A stretch of 64,000 nucleotides of DNA from contig NZ_VFPU01000001.1 in NCBI RefSeq assembly GCF_006716885.1, positions 1,922,001-1,986,000 on the forward strand, given 5' to 3'. Numbering within the stretch: the first letter of the stretch is position 1; every line of letters starts with the position of its first letter. Below, piece by piece: positions 30,861-41,423 of this stretch. Below the pieces are notes generated by a model. It searched no databases. It was not told the origin of the DNA and saw only the letters and a program-made list of their open reading frames with translations. The position numbers and the translations under genes were made by a program. This DNA comes from Ornithinimicrobium humiphilum (GTDB lineage: Bacteria > Actinomycetota > Actinomycetes > Actinomycetales > Dermatophilaceae).

Positions 30861-32407
30861 CCTCAGGCCCCGCCCGGGTCACCCCGGAGGAGAACCCGCT
30901 CCGGCACCCCGACGACAAGCGGCTCCCGCGGATCGCGGGCCCCTGCAGCCTGGTCATGTTCGGCGTGACGGGCGACCTGGCCCGCAAGAAGCTCATGCCG
31001 GCGATCTACGACCTCGCCAACCGCGGGCTGCTGCCGCCCGGCTTCTCCCTCGTCGGCTTCGCCCGACGGGAGTGGGAGGACCAGGACTTCGCCAAGATCG
31101 TCCACGACTCCGTCCGCGCGCACGCCCGCACGGAGTTCCGCGAGGAGGTCTGGCGCTCCCTGGCCGAGGGCTTCCGGTTCGTCCCCGGGTCCTTCGACGA
31201 CCCCGAGGCCTTCGAGCTGCTGGCCCGGACCGTCCGCGAGCTCGACGAGCAGCGCGGCAGCGGCGGCAACCACGCCTTCTACCTGTCGATCCCGCCGGCG
31301 TGGTTCGGCCCGGTCTGCGACCAGCTGCAGGCCTCGGGGCTGTCCGACCCGCACCCGGGCACCTGGCGCCGCGTGGTCGTGGAGAAGCCCTTCGGCCACG
31401 ACCTGGAGAGCGCGCAGGAGCTCAACACGATCGTCGAGAAGGTCTTCCCTGCGGACTCGGTCTTCCGCATCGACCACTACCTCGGCAAGGAGACCGTCCA
31501 GAACCTGCTGGCCCTGCGTTTCGCCAACCAGCTCTTCGAGCCGGTCTGGAACAGCCACTACGTCGACCACGTGCAGATCACCATGGCCGAGGACATCGGC
31601 ATCGGTGGCCGCGCGGGCTACTACGACGAGGTCGGCGCCGCCCGCGACGTGATCCAGAACCACCTGCTCCAGCTGCTCGCCCTCACCGCGATGGAGCCCC
31701 CCATCGCCTTCACCCCCCGCGCCGTCCAGGCCGAGAAGGTCAAGGTGCTCGCGTCGGTGCGGCTGCCGGAGGACCTCTCGACGGGCACGGCACGTGGTCG
31801 CTACGTCGCCGGCTGGCAGGGCGACGAGAAGGTGCCCGGCTACCTCGAGGAGGACGGGGTGGACCCCGGCTCCCGCACCGAGACGTATGCCGCGGTCAAG
31901 CTGTCCGTGCACACCCGCCGCTGGGCGGGCGTCCCGTTCTACCTGCGGGCCGGCAAGCGCCTGGGCAAGCGCGTCACGGAGATCGCGGTCATGCTCAAGC
32001 GGGCCCCGCACCTGCCGTTCACCGACACCGCGACCGAGGAGCTCGGGCAGAACGCCATCGTCATCCGCATCCAGCCCGACGAGGGCGTGACCCTGCGCTT
32101 CGGCTCCAAGGTGCCGGGCACGCAGATGGAGGTCCGCGACGTCACCATGGACTTCGGCTACGGCGCGTCCTTCACCGAGTCCAGCCCGGAGGCCTACGAG
32201 CGCCTCATCCTCGACGTGCTCCTGGGCGAGCCGCCGCTCTTCCCGCGGCACGAGGAGGTCGAGCTCTCCTGGCGCATCCTCGACCCGATCATCGAGAGCT
32301 GGTCGCGCAGCCGCAGCGTCCCGGAGGACTATCCCGCCGGCACGTGGGGGCCACCCTCCGCCGACGAGCTGCTCGCCCGCGACGGCCGGGCCTGGAGGCT
32401 GCCGTGA
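30857..32407 (+). CDS. zwf: Glucose-6-phosphate 1-dehydrogenase
   Basis: The first oxidative pentose phosphate enzyme, giving 6-phosphogluconolactone and NADPH. The 516-residue protein has the coenzyme motif GVTGDLARKKLMPAIYDL, VVVEKPFGHD, the substrate and catalytic segment FRIDHYLGKETVQN, EDIGIGGRAGYYDEVGAARDV, and RAGKRLGKRVTEI. Activity in actinobacteria depends on the partner OpcA, encoded immediately downstream. The ATG overlaps the pgi stop, and the stop overlaps the next GTG (GTGA). Confidence 0.96.
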   Translation: MTSGPARVTPEENPLRHPDDKRLPRIAGPCSLVMFGVTGDLARKKLMPAIYDLANRGLLPPGFSLVGFARREWEDQDFAKIVHDSVRAHARTEFREEVWRSLAEGFRFVPGSFDDPEAFELLARTVRELDEQRGSGGNHAFYLSIPPAWFGPVCDQLQASGLSDPHPGTWRRVVVEKPFGHDLESAQELNTIVEKVFPADSVFRIDHYLGKETVQNLLALRFANQLFEPVWNSHYVDHVQITMAEDIGIGGRAGYYDEVGAARDVIQNHLLQLLALTAMEPPIAFTPRAVQAEKVKVLASVRLPEDLSTGTARGRYVAGWQGDEKVPGYLEEDGVDPGSRTETYAAVKLSVHTRRWAGVPFYLRAGKRLGKRVTEIAVMLKRAPHLPFTDTATEELGQNAIVIRIQPDEGVTLRFGSKVPGTQMEVRDVTMDFGYGASFTESSPEAYERLILDVLLGEPPLFPRHEEVELSWRILDPIIESWSRSRSVPEDYPAGTWGPPSADELLARDGRAWRLP

Positions 32408-34248
32408 TCCGCGACCTGCCCAGCACCTCCACCCGCACCGTCTCCAAGGAGCTCGTGCGGATCCGCAACCAGGTCGGCGCCATCGCCATGGGACGCGTGC
32501 TGACGCTCCTCGTGTCCGTCGACGAGGAGCTCGCCGACGACGCCATCCGCGCCGCCAACGACGCGACCCGTCAGCACCCGGCCCGCATCCTCGTGCTGGT
32601 GAGGGCCAACAGCCGCGGCAAGGGCCGGCTCGACGCGCAGATCCGCGTGGGCGGCGACGCCGGGGCCAGCGAGATCGTCGTGCTGCGTCTCTACGGCGAC
32701 CTCAGCCGCCAGCAGGCGGCCGTGGTCACGCCGTTGCTGCTGCCCGACTCCCCCATCGTGGCCTGGTGGCCCGGTGACGCCCCGGCAGACGTCGCCGGCT
32801 CGCCGGTGGGCCAGATGGCCAACCGGCGGATCACCGACGCCGCGACCGGACCCCGTCCCGCCACCCTGCTCAAGCGCCGGGCCCGTCACTACGCCCCCGG
32901 CGACACCGACCTGGCGTGGACCCGCCTCACCCGGTGGCGGGCCCTGCTCGCCGCCTCCCTCGAGGCCGCCCCCTTCGAGCCGGTGGAGTCCGCCGCCGTG
33001 ACGGCCGAGCCCGACGACCCCAGCGCGGCCCTCCTGGCCGGCTGGCTGGCGGCGTCGCTGCGCTGTCCCGTCTCCCTCGTGCGCAGCGCGGCGGGGACCG
33101 GGCTGGTCAGCGTCCGCCTGGACCGGGCCTCGGGGCCCATCGACCTGGTCCGCAGCACCGACGGCGGTGACACGGCCACCCTGACCCGCGCCGGCAGCCC
33201 GGCCCGGCTGGTGGCGCTGCGCACCCCGACCCTCGCGGAGGCGCTGGCCGAGGAGCTGCGGCGCCTCGACGCCGACGAGGTCTACGCCCACGCCCTCCTC
33301 GACGGCCTGCCCGTCGTCACGCGCGGCACCACGCGGTCGCGCGCGGTCCGGGCGGGCCAGGTCCCCGACGGGCCCGGCGCGGTCGACACCTCCTCCCGCT
33401 CCTCGGTGTCCAGCCGCAGCCTGGAAGGGCTCACCCCCTCCGAGCGGGGCAGCGACGAGGGCGTGCAGGCCCGGGTGGACGCCGGGCTGTCCGCCGCCCG
33501 CGAGGACGACGTTCGCACCTTCGGCGACCGCGACGCGGTGGCCGAGGCGGTCGCCGACGAGCTCGTCCGCCGTGTCGAGGCCGCCGTCGCGGACCGTGGC
33601 GAGGCCCACGTCGTGCTGACCGGCGGCTCCGCCGGCACGGCCGTCACGACGGCGCTCGCCGCCCGGGCCCGCGCCGGTGAGCTGGAGCGCGAGGTATGGC
33701 GTTGCGTCCACCTGTGGTGGGGCGACGAGCGCTTCGTGCCCGCGGGGCACGAGGACCGCAACGACGCCCAGGCCGACGCCGCCGGCCTCGCTGACCTGCC
33801 GGTGCTCGAGCGCAACGTGCATCGCGTCCCCGCCGGCTCCGACCCGGACCGCGCCGAGGAGGCGGCTGCGCGCTACGCCGCCGAGCTGGCCACCCACGCC
33901 CCCGAAGGATCCCGGGTGCCGCACCTCGACGTCGTGCTGCTCGGCGTCGGGCCCGACGCCCACGTCGCCTCGCTCTTCCCCGGCCGACCGCAGCTCGACG
34001 TCACCGACCGCACCACGGCTGCCGTCACGGACTCCCCCAAGCCGCCGCCGGTCCGCGTCACCCTCACGCTGCCCGCGCTCACCGCGGCCGAGGCCGTCTG
34101 GTTCGTCGTCACCGGCGAGGACAAGGCCCGGGCCGTGGAGCGGGCGCGCGGGACCCACGACGACCACGAGATGCCCGCCTCGTGCGTGCGGGGGCGGCTC
34201 GAGACGCTCTGGTGGCTCGACGAGGCGGCCGCGGCCCGGCTGCGCTGA
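32404..34248 (+). CDS. OpcA (G6PDH assembly protein) fused in frame to 6-phosphogluconolactonase
   Basis: One uninterrupted 614-codon frame holds two proteins that are normally separate. Residues 1 to about 317 are OpcA, needed for G6PDH assembly and activity: VSKELVRIRNQVGAIAMGRVLTL, PIVAWWPGDAP, NRRITDAA and LTRWRALLAASLE. Residues about 318-367 form a Ser/Gly/acidic linker. Residues about 368-614 are a complete 6-phosphogluconolactonase (DevB type) with VVLTGGSAGTAVT, LWWGDERFVP, VLLGVGPDAHVASLFPG and VTLTLPALTAAEAVWFVVTG. No stop lies between them. In-frame GTG codons at 33463 and 33475 could allow a separate Pgl but lack a well-spaced ribosome site. The start overlaps the zwf stop (GTGA). 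The fusion would keep the first two oxidative steps together. Confidence 0.9.
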   Translation: MIRDLPSTSTRTVSKELVRIRNQVGAIAMGRVLTLLVSVDEELADDAIRAANDATRQHPARILVLVRANSRGKGRLDAQIRVGGDAGASEIVVLRLYGDLSRQQAAVVTPLLLPDSPIVAWWPGDAPADVAGSPVGQMANRRITDAATGPRPATLLKRRARHYAPGDTDLAWTRLTRWRALLAASLEAAPFEPVESAAVTAEPDDPSAALLAGWLAASLRCPVSLVRSAAGTGLVSVRLDRASGPIDLVRSTDGGDTATLTRAGSPARLVALRTPTLAEALAEELRRLDADEVYAHALLDGLPVVTRGTTRSRAVRAGQVPDGPGAVDTSSRSSVSSRSLEGLTPSERGSDEGVQARVDAGLSAAREDDVRTFGDRDAVAEAVADELVRRVEAAVADRGEAHVVLTGGSAGTAVTTALAARARAGELEREVWRCVHLWWGDERFVPAGHEDRNDAQADAAGLADLPVLERNVHRVPAGSDPDRAEEAAARYAAELATHAPEGSRVPHLDVVLLGVGPDAHVASLFPGRPQLDVTDRTTAAVTDSPKPPPVRVTLTLPALTAAEAVWFVVTGEDKARAVERARGTHDDHEMPASCVRGRLETLWWLDEAAAARLR

Positions 34249-34256
34249 GCCTCACC

Positions 34257-34277
34257 GGCCAGGATGGCGTCCTGGCC
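34257..34277. terminator. Hairpin after the OpcA-Pgl gene
   Basis: A perfect 8-bp stem (GGCCAGGA/TCCTGGCC) with a five-base loop begins eight bases after the stop codon. It is the first of two hairpins separating the convergent pgl and rbpA ends. Confidence 0.5.
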
Positions 34278-34288
34278 AGGATGCTCCT

Positions 34289-34314
34289 GCCGGCACGTCC
34301 TCGGACGTGCCGGC
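34289..34314. terminator. Hairpin between OpcA-Pgl and rbpA
   Basis: An 11-bp stem (GCCGGCACGTC and complement) with a four-base loop lies eight bases beyond the rbpA stop. It probably terminates rbpA transcription, and perhaps works with the preceding hairpin for the opposite strand. Confidence 0.6.
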
Positions 34315-34322
34315 GGGTGGCG

Positions 34323-34688
34323 TCAGCCCTGGACCGACCCGCCGCCGTAGCCGCGGGCACGCAGGGCCTCCAGCGCCTCCGCGAGGAGGGCGGCGCCGTC
34401 GTCGTCGCTGCGCCTCTCCTTCACGTAGGCCAGGTGGGTCTTGTAGGGCTCGATGCGCGGGGCCTCGGGCGGGTTGTCCCGGTCGGTGCCCGCCGGCAGC
34501 CCGCAGCGCGGGCAGTCCCAGGTCTCCGGGATCTCGATCTCGTCGTCCTTGGCGAAGCTGGGACGGGTCTCGTGCCCGTTGGCGCACCAGTAGCTGACGA
34601 TGACGCGCGGGGCGCTCTCGCCCCGCTCGGACTCCCCCATCGGACCCGAGCCCACGCGGCTGCCGCGGATGGCGTTGGTCCCTACCAT
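34323..34688 (-). CDS. rbpA: RNA polymerase-binding protein RbpA
   Basis: An actinobacteria-specific transcription factor that binds RNA polymerase and principal sigma factors and stabilises the open complex. The 121-residue protein has the conserved N-terminal RGSRVG, the core domain IVSYWCANGHETRPSFA with later ETWDCPRCGLPAG (four Cys/His positions of the zinc-like fold), the basic linker PYKTHLAYVKERR, and a C-terminal sigma-interaction helix AALLAEALEALRARG. A GGAGG site stands six bases before the ATG. Confidence 0.95.
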   Translation of the reverse strand: MVGTNAIRGSRVGSGPMGESERGESAPRVIVSYWCANGHETRPSFAKDDEIEIPETWDCPRCGLPAGTDRDNPPEAPRIEPYKTHLAYVKERRSDDDGAALLAEALEALRARGYGGGSVQG

Positions 34689-34818
34689 GCAGTCCCTCCT
34701 TCTACCCCTGTGACGACCGTGTCACGGGAGACGGTCACAGCGTTGTTCCAGGTGGGCAGCGTAGCCCCCGGGCACCCGGGGAGACCAGGGTGGGGTCGCC
34801 GTCGGCGCGGCGCGACGG

Positions 34819-35070
34819 TCAGCCGAAGCGGACGAGCAGGCCCAGGCCGACGATGACGGTGATCCACACCACGGCCACGGCGATCGTGATGCGGTTGAGG
34901 TTGCGCTCCGCCACGGAGGAGCCTCCGAGGCTGCTGCTCATGCCGCCGCCGAACATGTCGGACATGCCGCCGCCGCGGCCCTTGTGCATGAGGATGAGCA
35001 GCACGAGGAAGCAGCTGGTCATCACCAGCAGGGCGTTCAGGAACCAGCGCACGTAGTCCACGCGGGACAC
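34819..35070 (-). CDS. secG: Preprotein translocase subunit SecG
   Basis: A small subunit of the SecYEG channel in the cytoplasmic membrane. The 83-residue protein has two hydrophobic helices (ALLVMTSCFLVLLILM and ITIAVAVVWITVIVGLGLL) and between them the conserved cytoplasmic loop HKGRGGGMSDMFGGG. Two GTG starts are possible, three codons apart; the longer is given. Its place between rbpA and tpiA is the regular actinobacterial order. Confidence 0.9.
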   Translation of the reverse strand: MSRVDYVRWFLNALLVMTSCFLVLLILMHKGRGGGMSDMFGGGMSSSLGGSSVAERNLNRITIAVAVVWITVIVGLGLLVRFG

Positions 35071-35088
35071 ACCTCGTCATTTGCAGTC

Positions 35089-35133
35089 GGGACAACATTG
35101 TCGCTCCGGGCCACGGACGGCCGCGGAGCGACA
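35089..35133 (-). repeat. Overlapping inverted repeats upstream of secG
   Basis: GACAA-CA-TTGTC at 35091-35102 shares bases with a longer repeat whose 10-bp arms (TGTCGCTCCG and complement) are at 35099-35108 and 35124-35133. They lie about 20-60 bases before secG. They could be an mRNA leader structure or a weak operator; no known family fits. Confidence 0.35.
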
Positions 35134-35155
35134 GACAGCGTAACGCAGCCGGGCG

Positions 35156-35188
35156 GGCGGGTCGGACACCGCACGGGTCCGACCCGCC
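35156..35188 (-). terminator. Terminator of the gap-pgk-tpiA operon
   Basis: A perfect 12-bp stem (GGCGGGTCGGAC and complement) with a nine-base loop starts six bases after the tpiA stop. It would end the glycolytic transcript before secG. Confidence 0.7.
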
Positions 35189-35194
35189 GACTCC

Positions 35195-35998
35195 TCAGGC
35201 CGCGCCGTGGTGGGAGCGGTAGCGGCAGATCGCCGCGAAGTCCTCCACGGAGAGGGAGGCACCGCCGACGAGAGCCCCGTCGACGTCCTCCTGGGCCATG
35301 ATCTCGGCGACGTTGCCCGGCTTGACCGAGCCGCCGTAGAGGACGCGGAGGCCGACGGCCACCTGCTCCCCCACGAGCTCGCCCACGCAGGCCCGGATCG
35401 CCGCGCAGACCTCCTGGGCGTCCTGCGGCGTGGCGACCTCGCCCGTGCCGATCGCCCAGACGGGCTCGTAGGCCACGACGACACGGGACACCTGGTCGGC
35501 GTCCAGGCCTTCCAGGGCCGTGCGCAGCTGGGCCAGGACGTGCTCCACGTGCTGCTGGGCGGTGCGGACCTCGAGCGGTTCGCCGACGCACAGGATCGGG
35601 GTCAGGTCGTGACGCAGCGCGGCCCTCACCTTGGCGCCCACGAGGACGTCGTCCTCGTGGTGGTACTGGCGCCGCTCGCTGTGCCCCACGATCGCGTAGG
35701 TGCACCCCAGCTTGGCCAGGAACGCCCCGGAGATCTCCCCGGTGTAGGCACCCTCGTCGTGCTGGGACAGGTCCTGACCGCCGTAGCGCAGCTCGAGGTT
35801 GTCGCCCTGCACCAGCGTCTGCACCGACCGCAGGTCGGTGAACGGCGGCAGGACGGCCACCTCGACGGCCGCGAAGTCGTGCCGGGCGTCCTTGAGCGTC
35901 CAGTCGAGCTTCTGCACGAGGTGCGTGGCCTGGAGGTGGTCCAGGTGCATCTTCCAGTTGCCCGCCATCAGGGGCGTGCGGGTGGTCGTCGTCGCCAT
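35195..35998 (-). CDS. tpiA: Triosephosphate isomerase
   Basis: It interconverts dihydroxyacetone phosphate and glyceraldehyde 3-phosphate. The 267-residue barrel has MAGNWKMH with the substrate Lys, the catalytic His106 in [13 protein letters not shown], Glu178 in [18 protein letters not shown], and the phosphate loop [16 protein letters not shown]. The ATG overlaps the pgk stop by one base (TGATG), so it is the third gene of a gap-pgk-tpiA unit. Confidence 0.97.
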   Translation of the reverse strand: MATTTTRTPLMAGNWKMHLDHLQATHLVQKLDWTLKDARHDFAAVEVAVLPPFTDLRSVQTLVQGDNLELRYGGQDLSQHDEGAYTGEISGAFLAKLGCTYAIVGHSERRQYHHEDDVLVGAKVRAALRHDLTPILCVGEPLEVRTAQQHVEHVLAQLRTALEGLDADQVSRVVVAYEPVWAIGTGEVATPQDAQEVCAAIRACVGELVGEQVAVGLRVLYGGSVKPGNVAEIMAQEDVDGALVGGASLSVEDFAAICRYRSHHGAA

Positions 35999-37209
35999 CA
36001 GTCCTCCAGCACCTGCAGGCCCGGGAGCTCCTTGCCCTCGAGGTACTCCAGGCTCGCCCCACCACCGGTGGAGATGTGCCCGAAGTCGTCGTCGGCCCAG
36101 CCCAGGTCACGCACGGCCGCGGCGCTGTCGCCGCCGCCGACCACGGTCATGGCCCCGTCACGGGTGCGCTCGACGAGCGCCTGCGCCACGGCCTTCGTGC
36201 CTGAGGCGTAGGGCTCCATCTCGAAGGCACCCATCGGCCCGTTCCAGAAGACGGTCCGGGCGTCGGCCAGCGTCTCGGCGAAGACCTTCTCCGACTCGGG
36301 ACCGATGTCCAGGCCCATCATGTCGGCGGGGATCGCGTCGATCGGGACGACCTCGTGGTGCGCGTCGGCCGAGAAGGCGTCGGCGACGACCACGTCGACG
36401 GGCAGCACGATCTCCACGCCCTGCTCGGCGGCGGTCTCGAGGTAGCCGCGCACGGTGTCGACCTGGTCCTCCTCCAGCAGGCTCCTGCCGACCTCGTGGC
36501 CCTGGGCCTTGAGGAAGGTGAAGACCATGCCGCCGCCGACGAGCAGCTTGTCGGCCACCGTGAGCAGGGACTCGATGACGCCGAGCTTGTCGCTCACCTT
36601 GGCGCCGCCGAGGATCACGACGTAGGGCCGCTGCGGGTCCTCCCGCAGCCGGCGCATGACCTCGACCTCCGCGCGGACCAGGCCGCCCGCAGCGTGCGGC
36701 AGCAGCCGTGCCACGTCGTAGACGGACGCCTGGGCCCGGTGGACGACGCCGAAGCCGTCGGAGACGTAGGCGTCGGCGAGCCCGGCGAGCTGCCGGGCGA
36801 ACTCCTCGCGCCCCTCGTCCGTCTTGGCCGTCTCGCCGGCGTTGAACCGGAGGTTCTCCAGGACGACGACGTCACCGTCGGACATCGCGCGCACGGCGGC
36901 GGTCGCCCGCTCGCCGACGGTCTCCTCGACGAAGGTCACCGGCCGGCCGAGCAGCTCACCCAGCCGGGCGGCCACCGGGGCCAGCGAGTAGCGCGGGTCC
37001 GGCTCGCCCTTGGGGCGGCCCAGGTGCGCCGTGACGACGACCCGGGCACCGGCCTCGGCCAGCTCGCGGATCGTCGGCACGGACGCGCGGACGCGGCCGT
37101 CGTCGGTGATGGTCGTGCCGTCCAGCGGGACGTTGAGGTCGCTGCGGACCAGCACCGTGCGTCCGGCGAGGCCACCGAGCTCCTCGCCCAGCTGCTCGAT
37201 CGTGCGCAT
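35998..37209 (-). CDS. pgk: Phosphoglycerate kinase
   Basis: It makes ATP from 1,3-bisphosphoglycerate in glycolysis. The 403-residue protein has [67 protein letters not shown], and the nucleotide end with [11 protein letters not shown] and [12 protein letters not shown]. The ATG at 37209 is five bases after the gap stop, so the genes are coupled. Confidence 0.97.
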   Translation of the reverse strand: MRTIEQLGEELGGLAGRTVLVRSDLNVPLDGTTITDDGRVRASVPTIRELAEAGARVVVTAHLGRPKGEPDPRYSLAPVAARLGELLGRPVTFVEETVGERATAAVRAMSDGDVVVLENLRFNAGETAKTDEGREEFARQLAGLADAYVSDGFGVVHRAQASVYDVARLLPHAAGGLVRAEVEVMRRLREDPQRPYVVILGGAKVSDKLGVIESLLTVADKLLVGGGMVFTFLKAQGHEVGRSLLEEDQVDTVRGYLETAAEQGVEIVLPVDVVVADAFSADAHHEVVPIDAIPADMMGLDIGPESEKVFAETLADARTVFWNGPMGAFEMEPYASGTKAVAQALVERTRDGAMTVVGGGDSAAAVRDLGWADDDFGHISTGGGASLEYLEGKELPGLQVLED

Positions 37210-37214
37210 GCGGC

Positions 37215-38324
<1,110 letters not shown>

Positions 38325-38351
38325 GGCAGGGTGCCCGGCCAGGAGAGCTCG

Positions 38352-39332
38352 TCAGTCCTCGAACATGTCGGCCGTGAGGTTGGCCTCCGTGCCCTCGATG
38401 CCGAGCTCCTCGGCCCGCTTGTCGGCCATCGCCAGGAGGCGGCGGATCCGGCCCGCGACGGCGTCCTTGGTCATCGGCGGGTCGGCCAGCTGGCCGAGCT
38501 CCTCGAGCGAGGCCTGCTTGTGCTGCAGGCGCAGCTCGCCGGCCACCCGCAGGTGGTCGGGCACCTCCTCGCCCAGGATCTCCAGGGCCCGCTCCACGCG
38601 GGCCCCGGCGGCGACGGCCGCCCGCGCCGAGCGCCGCAGGTTGGCGTCGTCGAAGTTGGCCAGCCGGTTGGCGGTCGCGCGGACCTCCCGGCGCATCCGC
38701 CGCTCCTCCCAGGCGAGGACGGCGTCGTGGGCGCCCAGCCGCGTCAGCATGGCGCCGATGGCGTCGCCGTCGCGGATCACGACCCGGTCGACGCCCCGCA
38801 CCTCGCGGGCCTTGGCCGAGATCCCCAGCCGGCGCGCGGCGCCGACCAGCGCCAGGGCGGCCTCCGGCCCGGGGCAGGTGATCTCCAGCGAGGAGGAGCG
38901 CCCCGGCTCGGTGATCGAGCCGTGCGCGAGGAAGGCCCCGCGCCAGGCGGCCTCGGCGTCGCAGACGGCCGCGCCGACGACCCGCGGGGGCAGGCCCCGG
39001 ACCGGACGCCCGCGGTGGTCGATGAGGCCGGTCTGGCGCGCCAGCGACTCCCCGTCGGAGGTGGCGCGCACGACATACCTCGTCTGCTTGCGCAGCCCGC
39101 CGGGGCTCATGACGATGAGCTCGCTGCTGCTGCCGTAGACCTCGGCCATGAAGGCCCTCAGCCGGCGCGCGCTCTGGGCGGTGTCGAGCTCTGCCTCGAT
39201 CACGATGCGCCCGCCGACGATGTGCAGCCCGCCGGCGAAGCGGAGCATGGTGGAGACCTCCGCCTTGCGGCAGCACGTCTTGGTCACCGGGAGCCTGCTC
39301 AGCTCGTCCTTGACCTTCGCGGTCATCGCCAC
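38352..39332 (-). CDS. whiA: Sporulation/division regulator WhiA
   Basis: A DNA-binding protein, required for sporulation septation in Streptomyces and conserved with a cell-division role in non-sporulating Gram-positives. The 326-residue protein has the N-terminal LAGLIDADG-homing-endonuclease-like domain ([25 protein letters not shown] start) and the C-terminal HTH ([28 protein letters not shown]). The GTG at 39332 is chosen for the AGGAGG nine bases upstream; the ATG two codons later is an alternative. Order uvrC-rapZ-yvcK-whiA-gap is the conserved actinobacterial one. Confidence 0.94.
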   Translation of the reverse strand: MAMTAKVKDELSRLPVTKTCCRKAEVSTMLRFAGGLHIVGGRIVIEAELDTAQSARRLRAFMAEVYGSSSELIVMSPGGLRKQTRYVVRATSDGESLARQTGLIDHRGRPVRGLPPRVVGAAVCDAEAAWRGAFLAHGSITEPGRSSSLEITCPGPEAALALVGAARRLGISAKAREVRGVDRVVIRDGDAIGAMLTRLGAHDAVLAWEERRMRREVRATANRLANFDDANLRRSARAAVAAGARVERALEILGEEVPDHLRVAGELRLQHKQASLEELGQLADPPMTKDAVAGRIRRLLAMADKRAEELGIEGTEANLTADMFED

Positions 39333-39474
39333 AGCCGTCAACCTCCTGGTGCGCTCGGGCGGGGTGGTGGGCGGCGACCCGAGCCGGTCCCGCCCCGCGT
39401 CCGGCAGGCTACCTTGTCGCGGGCTCACCCCAGGCCTCCGTCCGGGCGGCCCGCCTCCCCCGTGGCCCGCTGGC

Positions 39475-40437
39475 TCACCCCACCGACCCCGAGATGATGT
39501 CGCGGTAGGCGGCCGCCAGCCGCAGGGTGTCGTGCAGGCCGGGTTCGCGGGCGCTGGCGACCGCGCTGACGACGAGCTCGGCCCCGACCAGGTCGGCGGC
39601 GGCCTCCAGGGCCTCCCTCTCGGCCTGGGTGCGGACCACCTGCGGGTCGGCGATGACGTGGTCGAAGCCCAGACCTGGCGCGTGGTCGACGAGGGCCGAG
39701 ACGTGCTCGGCCACGGTGTAGCCGCTGGCCTCGTCGTCGTTGAGGCTGACGTTGAGGGTGAGGACCCGGGTCGCCGGGGTGTCCAGGAGGGCCTGGCGCA
39801 GCTCGGGCACGAGGAGGTGCGGCATGACCGAGGTGAACCACGACCCCGGACCGAGCACCACGACGTCGGCCAGCTTGATGGCCTCCAGGGCCTCGGGGCA
39901 GGCCGGGGGCGAGTCGGGGTGCAGGCGAACCCGTTCCACCTTGCCGGGGTGCTTGGCGACGCGGGACTGGCCCCGGACGGTGATCTCGGCCGGCTCCCCC
40001 ATGTCGTCGGGCACGACGATGGTGGCCTCGATGTCGAGCGGCACCAGCGACATCGGCAGGACGCGACCGCGGGTGTTGAGGAGACGGCCGACGAGGTCCA
40101 GCCCGCGCACGTGCTGGTCGGGCAGCAGGTCCCAGAGCGCGGTGATGAGCAGGTTGCCGAGGGCGTGCCCGCCGAGGTCGCCGTTGCCCCGGAACCGGTG
40201 CTGCAGCACGGCGGACCACTGGTGGCCCCACTTGGTGTCCTCGCACAGGGCGGCCAGCGCCATCCGCAGGTCGCCGGGCGGGAGGATGTCGAACTCCTGG
40301 CGCAGCCGGCCGCTGGACCCGCCGTCGTCGGCGACCGTGACGATCGCGGTGATCGACTCCGTCATGTGGCGCAGCGCCTGGAGGGAGGCGGAGAGCCCGT
40401 GCCCTCCCCCCAGCGCGACGACACGGGACCCGGTCAC
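39475..40437 (-). CDS. YvcK/CofD-like gluconeogenesis factor
   Basis: A 320-residue protein of the YvcK family, which in Bacillus and mycobacteria binds UDP-sugars and affects cell-wall precursor supply and growth on gluconeogenic carbon. Landmarks are [63 protein letters not shown] and [15 protein letters not shown]. It begins at a GTG overlapping the rapZ stop (GTGA). Automated labels as 2-phospho-L-lactate transferase follow from the CofD fold but do not fit this context. Confidence 0.93.
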   Translation of the reverse strand: MTGSRVVALGGGHGLSASLQALRHMTESITAIVTVADDGGSSGRLRQEFDILPPGDLRMALAALCEDTKWGHQWSAVLQHRFRGNGDLGGHALGNLLITALWDLLPDQHVRGLDLVGRLLNTRGRVLPMSLVPLDIEATIVVPDDMGEPAEITVRGQSRVAKHPGKVERVRLHPDSPPACPEALEAIKLADVVVLGPGSWFTSVMPHLLVPELRQALLDTPATRVLTLNVSLNDDEASGYTVAEHVSALVDHAPGLGFDHVIADPQVVRTQAEREALEAAADLVGAELVVSAVASAREPGLHDTLRLAAAYRDIISGSVG

Positions 40438-41357
40438 TCGCGTCCCAGGTCTCGGTGGAAGGTGGTCAGCTGCACCCCGCTGTCCTCCAGGTCGCCGAGC
40501 CGCAGCGCGAGGTCCTCGGCGATGGCGACGGAGCGGTGCTTGCCACCGGTGCAGCCGACGGCGACCGTGACGAAGCGGCGGCCCTCGGCGAGGTAGCCGG
40601 CGACGGCGGCGCGCAGCATCCGCTCGGTGTGGTCCAGGAAGCTGCCGGCCAGCTCCTGGCCCAGCACGAAGTCGCGCACCGCGGCGTCCTTGCCGGTGTA
40701 GGGGCGCAGCGCGGGGTCCCAGTAGGGGTTGGGCAGGAAGCGCAGGTCGAGCACGATGTCGGCGTCGAGCGGGATGCCGTACTTGAAGCCGAAGGACATG
40801 ACGGCCAGCCGCAGCCGCACGCGCACGCCCGTCTCGATGAGCGAGTCGACCTTCGCGCTGAGCTGGTGGACGTTGTAGTTGGTCGTGTCGACGACCACGT
40901 CGGCGTTGGAGCGCAGGTCGGCCAGCATGCGGCGCTCGCGCCGGATGCCGTCGAGGAGCAGCCCCTCCCCCTGCAGCGGGTGCGGGCGCCGCACGGCGTC
41001 GAAGCGCCGGACGAGGGCCTCGTCGGAGGCGTCGACGAAGACGACCCGGGGGCGCCAGCCGCGCTCGTTGAGGGCCTGCAGGGCGCCCGAGAGCTCGGTG
41101 GTGAAGTCGCGGCTGCGGACGTCGACCACCGCGGCCACCCGCTGCCGCTGGGGGTCGTCGGCGGTGAGCTCCATGAGCTCGACGATCATCGACGGCGGGA
41201 GGTTGTCGACGACGTACCAGCCGCGGTCCTCCAGCACGTCGCCCGCGGTCGTGCGCCCCGCGCCGGACATGCCGGTGAGGATGACGACGTCGTGACGGCG
41301 GGTGCCGTCACCCGTCGTGTCGGGCGCGGTGTCGGCGGTGCTGTCCAGCGGAGTCAC
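40434..41357 (-). CDS. rapZ: RapZ-family nucleotide-binding protein
   Basis: A 307-residue P-loop protein. In E. coli RapZ is an RNA adaptor controlling GlmS; in actinobacteria the target is not established. The P-loop reads GMSGAGRTTA, with Arg replacing the usual Lys, a change I know from other actinobacterial members. Other motifs are WYVVDNLPPSMI, VVFVDASDEALVRRF, RRPHPL, SFGFKYGIPLDADIVLDLRFLPNP, and the C-terminal VAVGCTGGKHRSVAIAE that forms the RNA/metabolite-binding part. It lies 66 bases after uvrC and is coupled to yvcK. Confidence 0.94.
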   Translation of the reverse strand: MTPLDSTADTAPDTTGDGTRRHDVVILTGMSGAGRTTAGDVLEDRGWYVVDNLPPSMIVELMELTADDPQRQRVAAVVDVRSRDFTTELSGALQALNERGWRPRVVFVDASDEALVRRFDAVRRPHPLQGEGLLLDGIRRERRMLADLRSNADVVVDTTNYNVHQLSAKVDSLIETGVRVRLRLAVMSFGFKYGIPLDADIVLDLRFLPNPYWDPALRPYTGKDAAVRDFVLGQELAGSFLDHTERMLRAAVAGYLAEGRRFVTVAVGCTGGKHRSVAIAEDLALRLGDLEDSGVQLTTFHRDLGRE

Positions 41358-41423
41358 GGTCCACCTGTCGTCTCGGGGGCTGGCGGGTCGGGCCCGACCT
41401 GGGGCGCCCGGCTCCGGGGCGCC

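Noticed and set aside
39475..40437. 2-phospho-L-lactate transferase (F420 synthesis)
   Set aside because: The protein has the YvcK context (rapZ, whiA, uvrC) and motifs; no F420 genes are nearby.
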